Source of the DNA: CBDEFX01 sp965237635
GTDB lineage: Bacteria; Chloroflexota; Dehalococcoidia; Lucifugimonadales; CAUZJF01
DNA: 64,000 bases
Assembly: GCA_965237635.1 (NCBI GenBank)
Contig: CBDEFX010000002.1
Location: 2,356,001 to 2,420,000, forward strand
Direction of reading: 5' to 3'
Shown: piece by piece, positions 25,618 to 34,525 of the stretch
How positions within the stretch are numbered: the first letter of the stretch is position 1
How the letters are laid out: each line of letters opens with the position of its first letter
Made by a program: the position numbers and the translations under genes
Notes under the pieces: generated by a model
The model's database searches: none
Told to the model about the DNA's origin: nothing
Seen by the model: only the letters and a program-made list of their open reading frames with translations

Positions 25618-27150
25618 GTGAAGTCGATGCCACTTCGAGCGATGGGCCGAGAGCAGATGTGGATGTTGCCGCCAACGCTTGACGAGCTGGTTCCCCCTGA
25701 CCATCCGGCAAGATTTGTTGCTGAGTTCGTAGACGCGTTGGACCGGCGCGGATGGGCTGACCTTGGTGTTGAGATAGATGGGGAGTCTTTGGGAGCACCG
25801 GCGTACCATCCTCGCGCGCTGCTGAGCGTATGGCTGTACGACTTCATGACGGGGGCACGCTCGTGCCGCAAGCTGGAGGCGGCTTGCCGGGACCAGATAC
25901 CGTATCTTTGGCTGACAGGGTGGCAGCATCCGGACCACAACACCTTGTGGAGGTTCTACAAAGGACATCGTCAAGCTATCAGGAAGTTGTTCAAGCGTAC
26001 GGTGCGTATGGCGGTGACGATGGGCTTGGTTGACCTGGCGGTGCAAGCAGTAGACGGTACGAAGGTCGGTGCGAATGCAGCAAAGGATAGGACCTACGAT
26101 GCCGAGGGATTGCGCCGGCTGTTGGACCGGCTGGAAGGTGCAATAAGCGACCTTGTGGCTCAGAACGAGGCGGGAGAGGATGCTGTCCCTGCACACTTGC
26201 CACAGGAGCTGGCCGACAACGAGACCCTGAGAGAGCAGATACGACAAGCGATGGACGAGCTTGCGGGCCAAGAGGAGCAAGAGCGCATCAACCTCACTGA
26301 CAAAGACGCTCGGCTGATAAAGAGTGGTCAAGATATCGTGCCCGGCTACAACGCCCAGGCGATGGTCTCGCCTGTAGAGGCTTCCTTGGGAGTGACCGGT
26401 ATGTTCATCACCGCAGCCGATGTGGTCGATGAACCTCATGACTATGCTCAACTGGCTCCGATGCTGGAACAGGCAGAGGAGATGACAGGTACCAGAACGC
26501 ATATGACGTTGGCCGACGGTGGTTATCACTCTGGGAACAACCTGGATGAATGCGTCCGTAGAGGCCAACAGGTGGTAATGCCGGAGGCACAACGACAGGC
26601 ATTGGAGCACCCGTATCACAAGGACCGCTTTACCTACGACGATCGGAGCGACAGCTATGGCTGCCCCCAAGGCCAAAGACTGCCCTTTACCCGTTTCAAG
26701 CGCACCAGGGGTACACTCATGCGAGTGTACCGAGCCTCTGGGGCCATCTGCCGGGTGTGCCCTGCCTTCGGGGTCTGTACCAGGGACGGCCGTCATGGAC
26801 GTGGCCTGGAAATAGGGCCTCACGAAGTTGCTCTGCGTCGTCATCGGACCTGGATGTCCACCGACCAAGCCAAACAAGCCTACAAGCACAGAAAGCAGCT
26901 AGTCGAACCCGTCTTCGGGATCCTCAAAGAGCAACGGGGGGCACGTAGATTCTTGTTGCGGGGCAGTGCCAACGTCGCGGCTGAATGGGCTTTGTTGGCC
27001 ACAACGTTTAACCTGCGCACCCTCTGGCGCATATGGCGTACCCGCACCACGACCAGTTCGAGCCGGCGCCCGAGATCCACCGCATTCTCAGCCTTTCGAT
27101 GGACCAGGCTGCTATCGTTCCCGCAGCCATTACTTGCTCAGACTCACTAG
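25618..27150 (+). CDS. IS1182-family transposase
   Basis: The 510-residue DDE transposase starts at ATG 25627 (MPLRAMGREQMWMLPP) or nine bases earlier. The N-terminal domain has HPARFVAEFVDALD and YHPRALLSVWLYDFMTGARS. The DDE core has AVDGTKVGANAAKDR, LADGGYHSGNNL and KQLVEPVFGILKEQRGARRF with the terminal Glu, and a CxxC block (CRVCPAFGVC) lies between. The frame is intact. Inverted repeats could not be fixed with confidence, so the element ends are open (roughly 25.56-27.18 kb). Confidence 0.92.
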   Translation: MKSMPLRAMGREQMWMLPPTLDELVPPDHPARFVAEFVDALDRRGWADLGVEIDGESLGAPAYHPRALLSVWLYDFMTGARSCRKLEAACRDQIPYLWLTGWQHPDHNTLWRFYKGHRQAIRKLFKRTVRMAVTMGLVDLAVQAVDGTKVGANAAKDRTYDAEGLRRLLDRLEGAISDLVAQNEAGEDAVPAHLPQELADNETLREQIRQAMDELAGQEEQERINLTDKDARLIKSGQDIVPGYNAQAMVSPVEASLGVTGMFITAADVVDEPHDYAQLAPMLEQAEEMTGTRTHMTLADGGYHSGNNLDECVRRGQQVVMPEAQRQALEHPYHKDRFTYDDRSDSYGCPQGQRLPFTRFKRTRGTLMRVYRASGAICRVCPAFGVCTRDGRHGRGLEIGPHEVALRRHRTWMSTDQAKQAYKHRKQLVEPVFGILKEQRGARRFLLRGSANVAAEWALLATTFNLRTLWRIWRTRTTTSSSRRPRSTAFSAFRWTRLLSFPQPLLAQTH

Positions 27151-27310
27151 GCCCGCCAGATCTGCAGATTCGAACGCGTGGATGGGCTTCTTGTGGCCGG
27201 ACACAACGCCTTTATGGGACAGGCTCAGCCGTGCGCCCGCTGGCCGGGGAATCGGCGTTTCGAAGGACTACCCTGCTATAATGGCCCGGACTGCCGAAAG
27301 ATCAGCGACA

Positions 27311-27610
27311 ATGGCAACGAGCCGTGAGGTATTGATGGCTGACTTGGGACTAGAGCTGAAAGACGAATCAGGAAGTCGAAGGATGGAGCTTACGTGCGAG
27401 CACCACAATGGGCTCTTGTACGTGGTACCCAGCGAGGCAACCTGGGTCTGCTCAGAGGAGACGCTGCACGTTCACGCCTTGGCAGGCTTTTTCGAGCAGC
27501 TCGCTCAGCTGGACGACGTCCGAATAAGAGAAGTCATGCAGCGTTGGGGACTGTACTTCCGGGAACGGCCCCTGGTATCGAACGACCAGACGGCCAGCGG
27601 CTCCGACTAA
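27311..27610 (+). CDS. Hypothetical protein, 99 residues
   Basis: The frame continues from upstream, but a TATAAT box at 27277-27282 lies 28 bases before this ATG, which favours the start MATSREVLMADLGLEL over the ATG at 27281. The product has no cysteine pairs except CEHH and VCSEET, no membrane segment and an acidic pI. I recognise no family. It meets the TPR gene tail to tail with a four-base overlap at 27607-27610. Confidence 0.5.
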   Translation: MATSREVLMADLGLELKDESGSRRMELTCEHHNGLLYVVPSEATWVCSEETLHVHALAGFFEQLAQLDDVRIREVMQRWGLYFRERPLVSNDQTASGSD

Positions 27611-28458
27611 ACCTCGTCTTTTTCTCGGACGCCCTCTTCCCCCGTGTTGATAATTCGGTGCACCACGGGGCTAAAGGCCTCGTCATCGCCAGGCTCCGTG
27701 TCGTCGTCAGACCAGTCTTTGACTGCTGCAGGGTCTATCTCCTCACCCTCTTCGTCCCCCGACTCGTACCCCAGGATGGTGCCAGGTAAGTAGACGCGAC
27801 CGTCTTGCCCACTTCTCGATGGGAAGGATGCCGTCCCCGCCTGTGAAGGGTGTTGGAATACCTCCCTGACGATAACGGTCATCTCCTGTTCCGCAGCGCT
27901 CGTCACCGTCGCCTCGTAGCGGTTCCCGCCGTCTATCAGACGGGTCAGTCTCGAAGCTAGACGCGGCTCAACCTGCCCCAAATACTCACCCGTAGGACTC
28001 GCCACCTTCAGCCCGCCGTTTTCAGTCTGAATCTCGACCGTATGTCCCGGAGCCATCTTCAAGAGCTCCTTGGGGGACGCGAGATTAATCAAAGAGGTGA
28101 CGCCCGCCTTCCCGCTCTCCTCGATGAAGACTTTAGGCGCCGGCTTATTACCAACGTTCTCCCGAGGCGCATCGTCGCCCAACTGTGTCAGGCGGTCCAG
28201 GTTCTTCTTAGCGATGGCGTTGTGCGGGGACAGCTCAAGGGCGCGCTGGAACGCGGACTTGGCCTCCTTATGGCGCCCCAGCTCGGTCAGCGCCTTGCCC
28301 AACCTGAGGTTGGCCTCCAGGTCCTCTGGAAACTCGCCCAGGATCGACATGTTGGTTTCCACGGCCTCGGACCAGCGACTCTTCATTGCCAGAGCTACGG
28401 CCCTCTTGGCCTGGTCCTTCCTTAACTTCTCTTTGTCTGTTGCTTGAGGAGATACCAT
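27607..28458 (-). CDS. Tetratricopeptide-repeat protein
   Basis: The product is 283 residues from the ATG giving MVSPQATDKEKLRKDQ. Residues of about 20-90 form TPR helices (AVALAMKSRWSEAVETNMSI, GKALTELGRHKEAKSAFQRA, LELSPHNAIAKKNLDRLTQL). The rest is a small beta-rich domain (NGGLKVASPTGEYLGQVEPR) and a very acidic C-terminus. No catalytic motif is seen; it is probably an adaptor. It is the last gene of a minus-strand run with the glycosyltransferases and lysC. Confidence 0.8.
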   Translation of the reverse strand: MVSPQATDKEKLRKDQAKRAVALAMKSRWSEAVETNMSILGEFPEDLEANLRLGKALTELGRHKEAKSAFQRALELSPHNAIAKKNLDRLTQLGDDAPRENVGNKPAPKVFIEESGKAGVTSLINLASPKELLKMAPGHTVEIQTENGGLKVASPTGEYLGQVEPRLASRLTRLIDGGNRYEATVTSAAEQEMTVIVREVFQHPSQAGTASFPSRSGQDGRVYLPGTILGYESGDEEGEEIDPAAVKDWSDDDTEPGDDEAFSPVVHRIINTGEEGVREKDEV

Positions 28459-28543
28459 TGTGCTCAACCCCACAAAATATCTGCGAATATTAGCGCATCA
28501 ACTATAGCCGTGCAAGCATTTTCTGGCGTTCTATCCGTCCAAT

Positions 28544-29350
28544 TTATGGACTTCGCTTCCAGCGTAACGGCAAAAGCCTCCAGAGAGCCTCAACGATTAT
28601 CCCAAACGACATCTTGGACTGGCCTTTGGCCCGGCTGGCAAAAACGATCGGATATTCTCGGACCTCGTAGCCTCTGAGCTGGCAGGCATGCGCGACCTCC
28701 GCCTGGAAGCCGAACCCCTTGCAGCGAAACTTCGACATCTCCAGCGATTCGAGGACGTCCCCTCGGAACGCCTTGAAGCCGGACGTCGCATCCTTCACCT
28801 TCAACCCGGTGATCGCCCGAATGCCGATGTTGCCTGCAGAGCTCAATAGCCGCCTTGGCAGGCTCCAGGTTTCAACGACGCCACCTCCTGTCACATAGCG
28901 AGATCCAACTACCACGTCCGCTGTCTCTAGCTCGTTTAGGAAGTCCGGTATGTATTCCAGCTCATGAGACAGATCGGCGTCCATCTGCAGGACGCAATCT
29001 GCGCCCTCGGCCAGGGCTCTCGAGAACCCCACAACGCACGCGGTACCAAGACCCAGCTTCTTCCCTCGCTGGATCAGGTCCAATCGCCCGTCATACTGCC
29101 GCGCCAGCTCTGTCGCCACGTCGCCTGTGCCGTCCGGAGAGCCGTCGTCGACTACGATGAGCTTCGAGATGGGGACATCCAACTCAAAGAGCCGCCTTGC
29201 GAGCTCTGGAAGATTCTCGGCTTCGTTATAAGTCGGCACTACTACGGCCACGAACGGCCGCGGCGCCGATTCACTACCCTCTTTGGCTCGATCGGTCTCC
29301 GGCCCGGCTTCCGCTCCCGAAGCCTCAACCGTCTTCTCAGTGTCTGTCAC
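28544..29350 (-). CDS. Family 2 glycosyltransferase, polyprenol-phosphate mannosyltransferase-like
   Basis: The 268-residue product is a GT-A enzyme: VAVVVPTYNEAENLPELARR binds nucleotide sugar, VDDGSPDGTGDVA and MDADLSHELEYIPDF hold the metal-binding acid residues. The short C-terminus without membrane anchors matches soluble DPM1-type enzymes that load mannose onto a lipid carrier. The N-terminal 30 residues are Glu-rich and non-conserved. A paralogue lies next upstream. Confidence 0.88.
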   Translation of the reverse strand: MTDTEKTVEASGAEAGPETDRAKEGSESAPRPFVAVVVPTYNEAENLPELARRLFELDVPISKLIVVDDGSPDGTGDVATELARQYDGRLDLIQRGKKLGLGTACVVGFSRALAEGADCVLQMDADLSHELEYIPDFLNELETADVVVGSRYVTGGGVVETWSLPRRLLSSAGNIGIRAITGLKVKDATSGFKAFRGDVLESLEMSKFRCKGFGFQAEVAHACQLRGYEVREYPIVFASRAKGQSKMSFGIIVEALWRLLPLRWKRSP

Positions 29351-29395
29351 GAGTGTTTTGGTGTGCGGTCACTTGACCGCCATCTGGTTAGAGCG

Positions 29396-30166
29396 CTACA
29401 GATTGTCCCCGTCCCCCACGTTACGCAGCCTCAGCGAGAGGCTGTCTCGCAACATCTGAAACGAGTCGACGAACGGCCTCACCTTGCTAGCTCTCTGATG
29501 ATACCAGTCTATGGGCATTTCCATAACTCGAAGGCCCTTTTTCATAGCCATGTAGAGTATCTCTACGTCAAATGCGAAGCCTTTGGTTCTTTGCAGACTG
29601 AACAGCTCCTTGGCAACGTCTCCACGGAAGCATTTGAAACCGCACTGGGTGTCCTCGAAACCGCCGACCACCAACAGGCGTATCGACCAGTTGAATGCCC
29701 GCCCCATGACGTGGCGTCCGACCGGCTCGCCGTACCGTCTGGCGCCCGCTTTCTGGCGAGAGCCGATCACGATATCGTAGCCCTCCTCCATCCGCTCAAG
29801 GAAGCCGTCTAGCTGCTCGATCGGCATCGCCAGGTCGGCATCGGACATGAAGCGATACTGGCCGCTGGCCGCCAGCATCCCCTTCTTCACGGCCCACCCT
29901 TTTCCCCCATGGGGTATGGTTTGGACGTGCACCATTCGCTCAGAGTCCGATGTGTGGGCCCACTCTTTCGCCATCGCCGCGGTGTCGTCCGTGCTGCCGT
30001 CATCGACCACCACGACTTCCCACGAATAGGCCTCGCCGGACAGGTAGCTCACTACCCTCTCCAGGGTATCGCCGATACGCTCCGCCTCGTTGAAGGCCGA
30101 AATGACTACCGACAACAAGGGCGAGGCCGACGGGTCGTCCGACTGGTCAGCGGATGTAGGGGCCAA
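29396..30166 (-). CDS. Family 2 glycosyltransferase, dolichyl-phosphate glucosyltransferase-like
   Basis: The 256-residue GT-A enzyme has LLSVVISAFNEAERIGDTLE, VDDGSTDDTAAMAKEW and MSDADLAMPIEQLDGF, followed by GRAFNWSIRLLVVGGFEDTQ. This layout fits the DPG/Alg5-like branch of GT2. Together with the adjacent enzyme it suggests lipid-linked sugar donors for surface glycosylation. It follows lysC by 15 bases. Confidence 0.86.
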   Translation of the reverse strand: MAPTSADQSDDPSASPLLSVVISAFNEAERIGDTLERVVSYLSGEAYSWEVVVVDDGSTDDTAAMAKEWAHTSDSERMVHVQTIPHGGKGWAVKKGMLAASGQYRFMSDADLAMPIEQLDGFLERMEEGYDIVIGSRQKAGARRYGEPVGRHVMGRAFNWSIRLLVVGGFEDTQCGFKCFRGDVAKELFSLQRTKGFAFDVEILYMAMKKGLRVMEMPIDWYHQRASKVRPFVDSFQMLRDSLSLRLRNVGDGDNL

Positions 30167-30181
30167 GTGCCGTAGACGCCT

Positions 30182-31414
30182 CTAGTTTGGCCGCTCCAGC
30201 TCGAACGCGGCGTGCAAGGCACGGGCGGCGTCTCCCACCTTCGCCTCATCCACGATGCAGGTGATTCGAATCTCCGAAGTCGTGATCATCTCTATGTTGA
30301 CGTCGATGTCCGCCAGAGCGCGGAACATCTTGGCGGCGTAGCCATGGGCGTCCAGCATCCCTGTCCCGACAATGCTCACCTTGGCCAGTTTGTCGGCGCT
30401 CTCGACACCCCGGCTTCCGAGATCTCGCGCGACTACCCCGACGACCTCTACGGCCCTGTCGAGATCGGTGCCCTTCACCGTGAACGTAAGGTCCGTCGCT
30501 CCGTCGACACTGGCGTTTTGTACGATTACGTCGACGCTGACGCCCGCGTCGGCAAGGGTTTCGAACAGACGAGCAGCGATGCCCGGGCGGTCAACAAGTC
30601 CTAGGACCGTAATCTTTGCCACGTTCGTATCGGCGGCTATACCCCTTACCCTGTTTCTGATCTCGCCGACCCTAACATCCATGTTGGCTCCTTCGCGGAT
30701 CAACGTACCGGGCCCGTCGGCGAAGCTGGACGCCACCGTAATCGGTACGCCGTAGACCATGCCCAACTCGATCGAACGGGGGTCCATCTTGGCCCCATAA
30801 CTCGCCAGCTCCAGCATCTCCTCGAATCCCACCTCGTGCAGTCTCCGGGCCTCAGGCACCAACTTCGGGTCCGCCGTGTAGATGCCATCCACGTCCGTGT
30901 AGACATCACACCGCTCTGCACCAAGCCCGGCCGCCATCGCAACCGCGGTCAGGTCCGACGCACCACGTCCCAGGGTGGTTGTTTCCAGGTTATCGGTGAT
31001 CCCCTGAAACCCCGCCACGATAACCGTTCTCCCTTTGTTCAGCTCGTCAAGTACTCGGGTTGGCTCGACGACGACGATCCTCGCCCTCCCGTGGCTCGTA
31101 TCGGTCCGTATCCCCGCCTGGCCGCCGCTAAGACTTATGGCTTCAAGCCCCCGCGAGCGGAGCGCGATGGCCATCAACGTGCAGCTCACCAGCTCTCCGG
31201 TGGACAGCAGCACGTCGAGCTCCCTGGGGTCCGGTCTGTCGGCGACCGCATGAGCAAGAGCGGCCAGGTCATCCGTCGTGTCGCCCATCGCGGAGACAAC
31301 GACAACGACCTGGTCTCCTCGCTCCCGCGCCTCTGCCACCCTCCCCGCGACGTTTCGGATCGCAGCCGCGTCTGCCAGAGACCTACCACCATATTTCTGG
31401 ACTATCAGTGCCAT
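30182..31414 (-). CDS. lysC: Aspartate kinase
   Basis: The 410-residue enzyme makes aspartyl phosphate, the entry to Lys, Thr and Met. The kinase domain has the KYGGRSL nucleotide signature at residues 7-13, VVVVSAMGDTTDDLAALAH and GRGASDLTAVAMAAGLGAER. Two ACT domains follow (KITVLGLVDRPGIAARLFE and KVSIVGTGMLDAHGYAAKMF), which carry feedback control. Short spacing to the downstream glycosyltransferase suggests cotranscription. thrB, of the same pathway, lies 128 bases upstream. Confidence 0.96.
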   Translation of the reverse strand: MALIVQKYGGRSLADAAAIRNVAGRVAEARERGDQVVVVVSAMGDTTDDLAALAHAVADRPDPRELDVLLSTGELVSCTLMAIALRSRGLEAISLSGGQAGIRTDTSHGRARIVVVEPTRVLDELNKGRTVIVAGFQGITDNLETTTLGRGASDLTAVAMAAGLGAERCDVYTDVDGIYTADPKLVPEARRLHEVGFEEMLELASYGAKMDPRSIELGMVYGVPITVASSFADGPGTLIREGANMDVRVGEIRNRVRGIAADTNVAKITVLGLVDRPGIAARLFETLADAGVSVDVIVQNASVDGATDLTFTVKGTDLDRAVEVVGVVARDLGSRGVESADKLAKVSIVGTGMLDAHGYAAKMFRALADIDVNIEMITTSEIRITCIVDEAKVGDAARALHAAFELERPN

Positions 31415-31462
31415 CTGGGTCCTGTCTCAGAGACTCGTAAGATTAAATCAACGGCCTTTGTC

Positions 31463-31499
31463 CCTTCTCCTGCCCCGCGGGAGAAGGTTAGGATGAGGG
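31463..31499. repeat. Palindromic intergenic repeat between thrB and lysC
   Basis: CCTTCTCC (31463-31470) pairs with GGAGAAGG (31480-31487) and is followed by a TTAGGATGAGGG tail. The arrangement resembles widely scattered REP-like intergenic palindromes. It could also weaken read-through from thrB into lysC. Confidence 0.5.
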
Positions 31500-31541
31500 C
31501 TCTGAAACACTGTAACAACGCCACTATAGTCTGCAGCGCCG

Positions 31542-32447
31542 TCACTCGCCCTCCACTACGTGCGCTCCCTGGCTCGTAGGCCGGGTTATTTTGAACGTCC
31601 CACCAACTCCGGACTTCGATGCGGCCTCGGCCATCTCGTAGCCGATTGTCATCTCTCTGTCCCGCGTCAAAGCAAGGACACTGGACCCCGCGCCTGACAG
31701 AAACACGCCGAGCGCGCCCGAGGCAAGCGCGGCGCGGAAGATGTTCTTCATTGCCGGGAAAATCGTCTGGCGAGCGGGTTGATGGAGACGGTCCTCTGTG
31801 GCCAACGAAAAGTAAGTGAAGTCGCCGGTCGCGAGCGCGTTGACCAGCATCCCCACCCGTCCGAGATTATACACCGCGTCCTGACGCGAAACCTTCGCGG
31901 CCAACAGAGAACGAGCTTGCTTCGTAGGCATCGGGACATCCGGAATAAAAACCACCGCGCGGAGGTCCTCGGGAATCGGGACCGCGACAGTCACCAAACT
32001 AGTCCCGTCCTTGACGACGATCCGGCACCCGCCCAGCATCGCTGCAGAAACGTTGTCAGGGTGCCCCTCGGTCTCGGCGGCCAGTGCCAGGAGCTGTTCC
32101 AAGCTCAGCGGGCGGCCACGGACCTCGTTCGCCGCCACCAGCCCACCGACCACCGCGGCTGCGCTGCTGCCCAGCCCCCGGCCCAGAGGTATCTCGTTCT
32201 CGCACGTGATGCGGACCTTCGGCGCCTGACGCGCAGACTCCTCGAAAGGGAGTCGGAAGGAGCGGTACACGAGATTGGACGGGCCCGCCTGCAACTCCTC
32301 TTTACCCTCTCCCCGTATGACAAACCCGTCTGAGCCGACCTCAACGGTAACCGAGTTCCAGATGTCCAGCGCGATACCCAGACAGTCGAACCCCGGGCCC
32401 ATGTTCGCACTGGTGGCGGGTACCTTAACGGTGACCTGTTCAAGCAT
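31542..32447 (-). CDS. thrB: Homoserine kinase
   Basis: The product is 301 residues from the ATG giving MLEQVTVKVPATSANMGPGF; upstream residues in the longer frame are not conserved. The GHMP-kinase motifs are present: PATSANMGPGFDCLGIAL, the ATP loop PLGRGLGSSAAAVVGGLVAA, and the C-terminal GALGVFLSGAGSSVLAL. It phosphorylates homoserine on the way to threonine, consistent with lysC next door. Confidence 0.95.
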   Translation of the reverse strand: MLEQVTVKVPATSANMGPGFDCLGIALDIWNSVTVEVGSDGFVIRGEGKEELQAGPSNLVYRSFRLPFEESARQAPKVRITCENEIPLGRGLGSSAAAVVGGLVAANEVRGRPLSLEQLLALAAETEGHPDNVSAAMLGGCRIVVKDGTSLVTVAVPIPEDLRAVVFIPDVPMPTKQARSLLAAKVSRQDAVYNLGRVGMLVNALATGDFTYFSLATEDRLHQPARQTIFPAMKNIFRAALASGALGVFLSGAGSSVLALTRDREMTIGYEMAEAASKSGVGGTFKITRPTSQGAHVVEGE

Positions 32448-32547
32448 GACGACAGTTTCCAACGGAAGAGTTCTAATTCGAAGCCGTTTCAACTGCGTTT
32501 TGTATCATATCACCCGACAGAGCGCTTACGCGGCTCGGACACTGTAC

Positions 32548-32572
32548 GGGCCCCGATTCGGCATCGGGGCCC
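32548..32572 (-). terminator. Hairpin downstream of the sigma/anti-sigma pair
   Basis: GGGCCCCGA (32548-32556) pairs perfectly with TCGGGGCCC (32564-32572) around a seven-base loop, some 90 bases after the anti-sigma stop and before thrB. There is no T-run, so termination is inferred from position and strength only. Confidence 0.5.
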
Positions 32573-32663
32573 TCCCGCTTGGCTGTGGATACTCTCCCAA
32601 AGAGGCCCGGTCGCGCGCTGGCACGTCTCCGTGTTGCGGAGCTGTACGCTAGGGTGCTTGATC

Positions 32664-33764
32664 TCATTCGTCGGATGGACCACCTCTACTTGCGACGCTC
32701 CACCCTGGCTCCAACATGCCGTCCGCACTGATGGGGCGCTCGATGGAGATCGGCGCGTTCAGATCGGTGAACTTCACCAATGTGCTGAAGGTCGACGATC
32801 CCTCGAATCGACTGCCGTCCTGATCACTCACGAACGTCGGCGTTTCGGCGTCCAGCTTCATCTGCCGAAGCGTTGAATCACCCGCGTCGATCCACAGTTC
32901 GACGTCGATCTTGACTGCACGTTGGAAGTCAAGCATCTGGACCATATCTTCGTAGCCCGGTGCCTCTGGGTCGAGGAGCTCCGTCTGCGCGTCGACTATG
33001 CGGTCGATGTCGACTCTTCCTCGATAATGCAGCGTAGCTATGCCATCGACTGCCTCGTCGGCCAGGCTTTCCACGTCGGTGAGAGAGTCTAGTATCTGTA
33101 GCATGCCTGCCCTGGTGGGTACAGGATTGAGAACGTCGTATCCGTCCACGCTAATCGCAATGACGGTCACGCCAGCCCCACCGCTATCAGGTGTGCGGAA
33201 AAATTGCTCATCGCCGACGATGACGGACTCCTCCAACCCGGCCGGGGTCGTAAAGGCACCGCGGTACCTATCTGGGGCGACAAAGTCCCAGTCGAAGGCA
33301 ACCTCTGATGTCGGTCCACCGAAGGATGTCACCGTTGTCCCAGACATCCTGAACGCCTCCAGCGCCTCGGTCGACGCGATCCCAACGCCAGGCCCGCCGC
33401 CCGTTAGCTGTAGCGCCAGCGGTATGATAACCACGGCTGCAACGGCTGCCATGACCAGGGCGGGACGCAGCAGTCGATGGAGGCCGAGTCTCCCCCATAA
33501 ATCGCCCTGCTCTTGTGCCGAGTGAACACCCCCTTGCTGGGGGTCGATTGCTTTTATTGAAGCCATTGTTGTCTCCTTTATGTCTGATTCTGCCGGGACC
33601 GTAGCCAAAAGGCCGACCTTGCTCCGCACCCAGGTGAACTCGGCCAGTTTTGCCCGGCATTCTGGGCAGCCTGACAGGTGCTCTTCGACGAACTCCCTTT
33701 GTGTGCGCGCCAACTCGTCATTGGCATACGCCGACAACAGTTCTTCGAATTCTGTGTGGTTCAT
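32664..33764 (-). CDS. Membrane-anchored anti-sigma factor with lipoprotein-like outer domain
   Basis: The 366-residue protein opens with a zinc-binding anti-sigma domain (the EEHLSGCPEC motif, with H29, C33 and C36). One membrane helix lies near residues 98-120 (LRPALVMAAVAAVVIIPLAL). About 240 outer residues follow with a beta-rich pattern (WDFVAPDRYRGAFTTPAG, VELWIDAGDSTLRQMKLDAE) of the LppX/LolA-like type. Its ATG overlaps the sigma factor stop (ATGA at 33761-33764), so the two genes are coupled. It likely holds the sigma factor at the membrane until an envelope signal is sensed. Confidence 0.88.
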   Translation of the reverse strand: MNHTEFEELLSAYANDELARTQREFVEEHLSGCPECRAKLAEFTWVRSKVGLLATVPAESDIKETTMASIKAIDPQQGGVHSAQEQGDLWGRLGLHRLLRPALVMAAVAAVVIIPLALQLTGGGPGVGIASTEALEAFRMSGTTVTSFGGPTSEVAFDWDFVAPDRYRGAFTTPAGLEESVIVGDEQFFRTPDSGGAGVTVIAISVDGYDVLNPVPTRAGMLQILDSLTDVESLADEAVDGIATLHYRGRVDIDRIVDAQTELLDPEAPGYEDMVQMLDFQRAVKIDVELWIDAGDSTLRQMKLDAETPTFVSDQDGSRFEGSSTFSTLVKFTDLNAPISIERPISADGMLEPGWSVASRGGPSDE

Positions 33765-34309
33765 ATCTCGTCCCCCTCAGATAGACCCCCATAGGCCTCG
33801 CGAAAGTCCTTGCTTCCTCTCGCGATTCGCTTCCGCACCGCCTCCTCAGATGTACCGACGATCTCCGCTATCTCCCTATACTTCAACCCCTCCACAAAAT
33901 GGAGGACCATCCACGCGCGGCGGTCTTGCGGCACGTTCAACATCGCCTGCTGCACCGTCAACCGTTCACCGACAGATTCGGAAGGTGTGTCGCCGCCCGG
34001 TTCGTCCGCGCTCTCCCGTTCTGGGAGCGGGAGGAACGACAGGATTCGCCGTCTCCGGTGGTACTGCCGTGCGTTGTTGGTGGCGATCTTGTACAACCAG
34101 GCCTTGAAGCTAAGGTCGGACTTGGTCTTCAGGATTCCGCGGTATGCGCTCAGGAATGTCTCCTGCGCCAGGTCTTCAGCGACCTCATGACTCCCCGTCA
34201 GCCGCAAGAGGTACCGGAGGATGGGTGCCTGGTAGTGCTCGATTATTTCGCCGAAGGCATCGGTTCTGCCCGTTCGTACCTGCGCTATGACCTGCGCCTC
34301 GTTTAACAA
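33761..34309 (-). CDS. ECF-type RNA polymerase sigma factor
   Basis: Region 2 (FGEIIEHYQAPILRYLLRLT, DLAQETFLSAYRGI, FKAWLYKIATNNARQYHRRR) and region 4 (QQAMLNVPQDRRAWMVLHFV, LKYREIAEIVGTSEEAVRKR) are complete. I chose the TTG at 34309, preceded by AAGGAAAA at about nine bases, because it gives 182 residues, the normal ECF length. An earlier TTG in the same frame (34429) adds 40 basic, non-conserved residues. The downstream coupled gene is its anti-sigma factor. Confidence 0.9.
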   Translation of the reverse strand: MLNEAQVIAQVRTGRTDAFGEIIEHYQAPILRYLLRLTGSHEVAEDLAQETFLSAYRGILKTKSDLSFKAWLYKIATNNARQYHRRRRILSFLPLPERESADEPGGDTPSESVGERLTVQQAMLNVPQDRRAWMVLHFVEGLKYREIAEIVGTSEEAVRKRIARGSKDFREAYGGLSEGDEI

Positions 34310-34525
34310 CGGAGTTTTCCTTCTTGCTTCCTTGGCTCCCGGTTCCCTGCGCTTCCGCCCACCAGACAGTTGCCGGATATCAAGCCGGATAGGGCGACGC
34401 CGGGCTGGTAGTGTGCGGACCGGGGGCAACCGGCTTTTCGGCTCCCCCGGTCCGAAGGCCGGCTTGCTAGTCGGCCAGTTTTCCTAGTTCAACCGTTGGT
34501 GCTGTCGGTCCCTCGCTGGTCTGAT

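Noticed and set aside
25504..26889. A 461-residue minus-strand open frame
   Set aside because: It is antisense to the IS1182 transposase with intact DDE motifs and has no family-like sequence.
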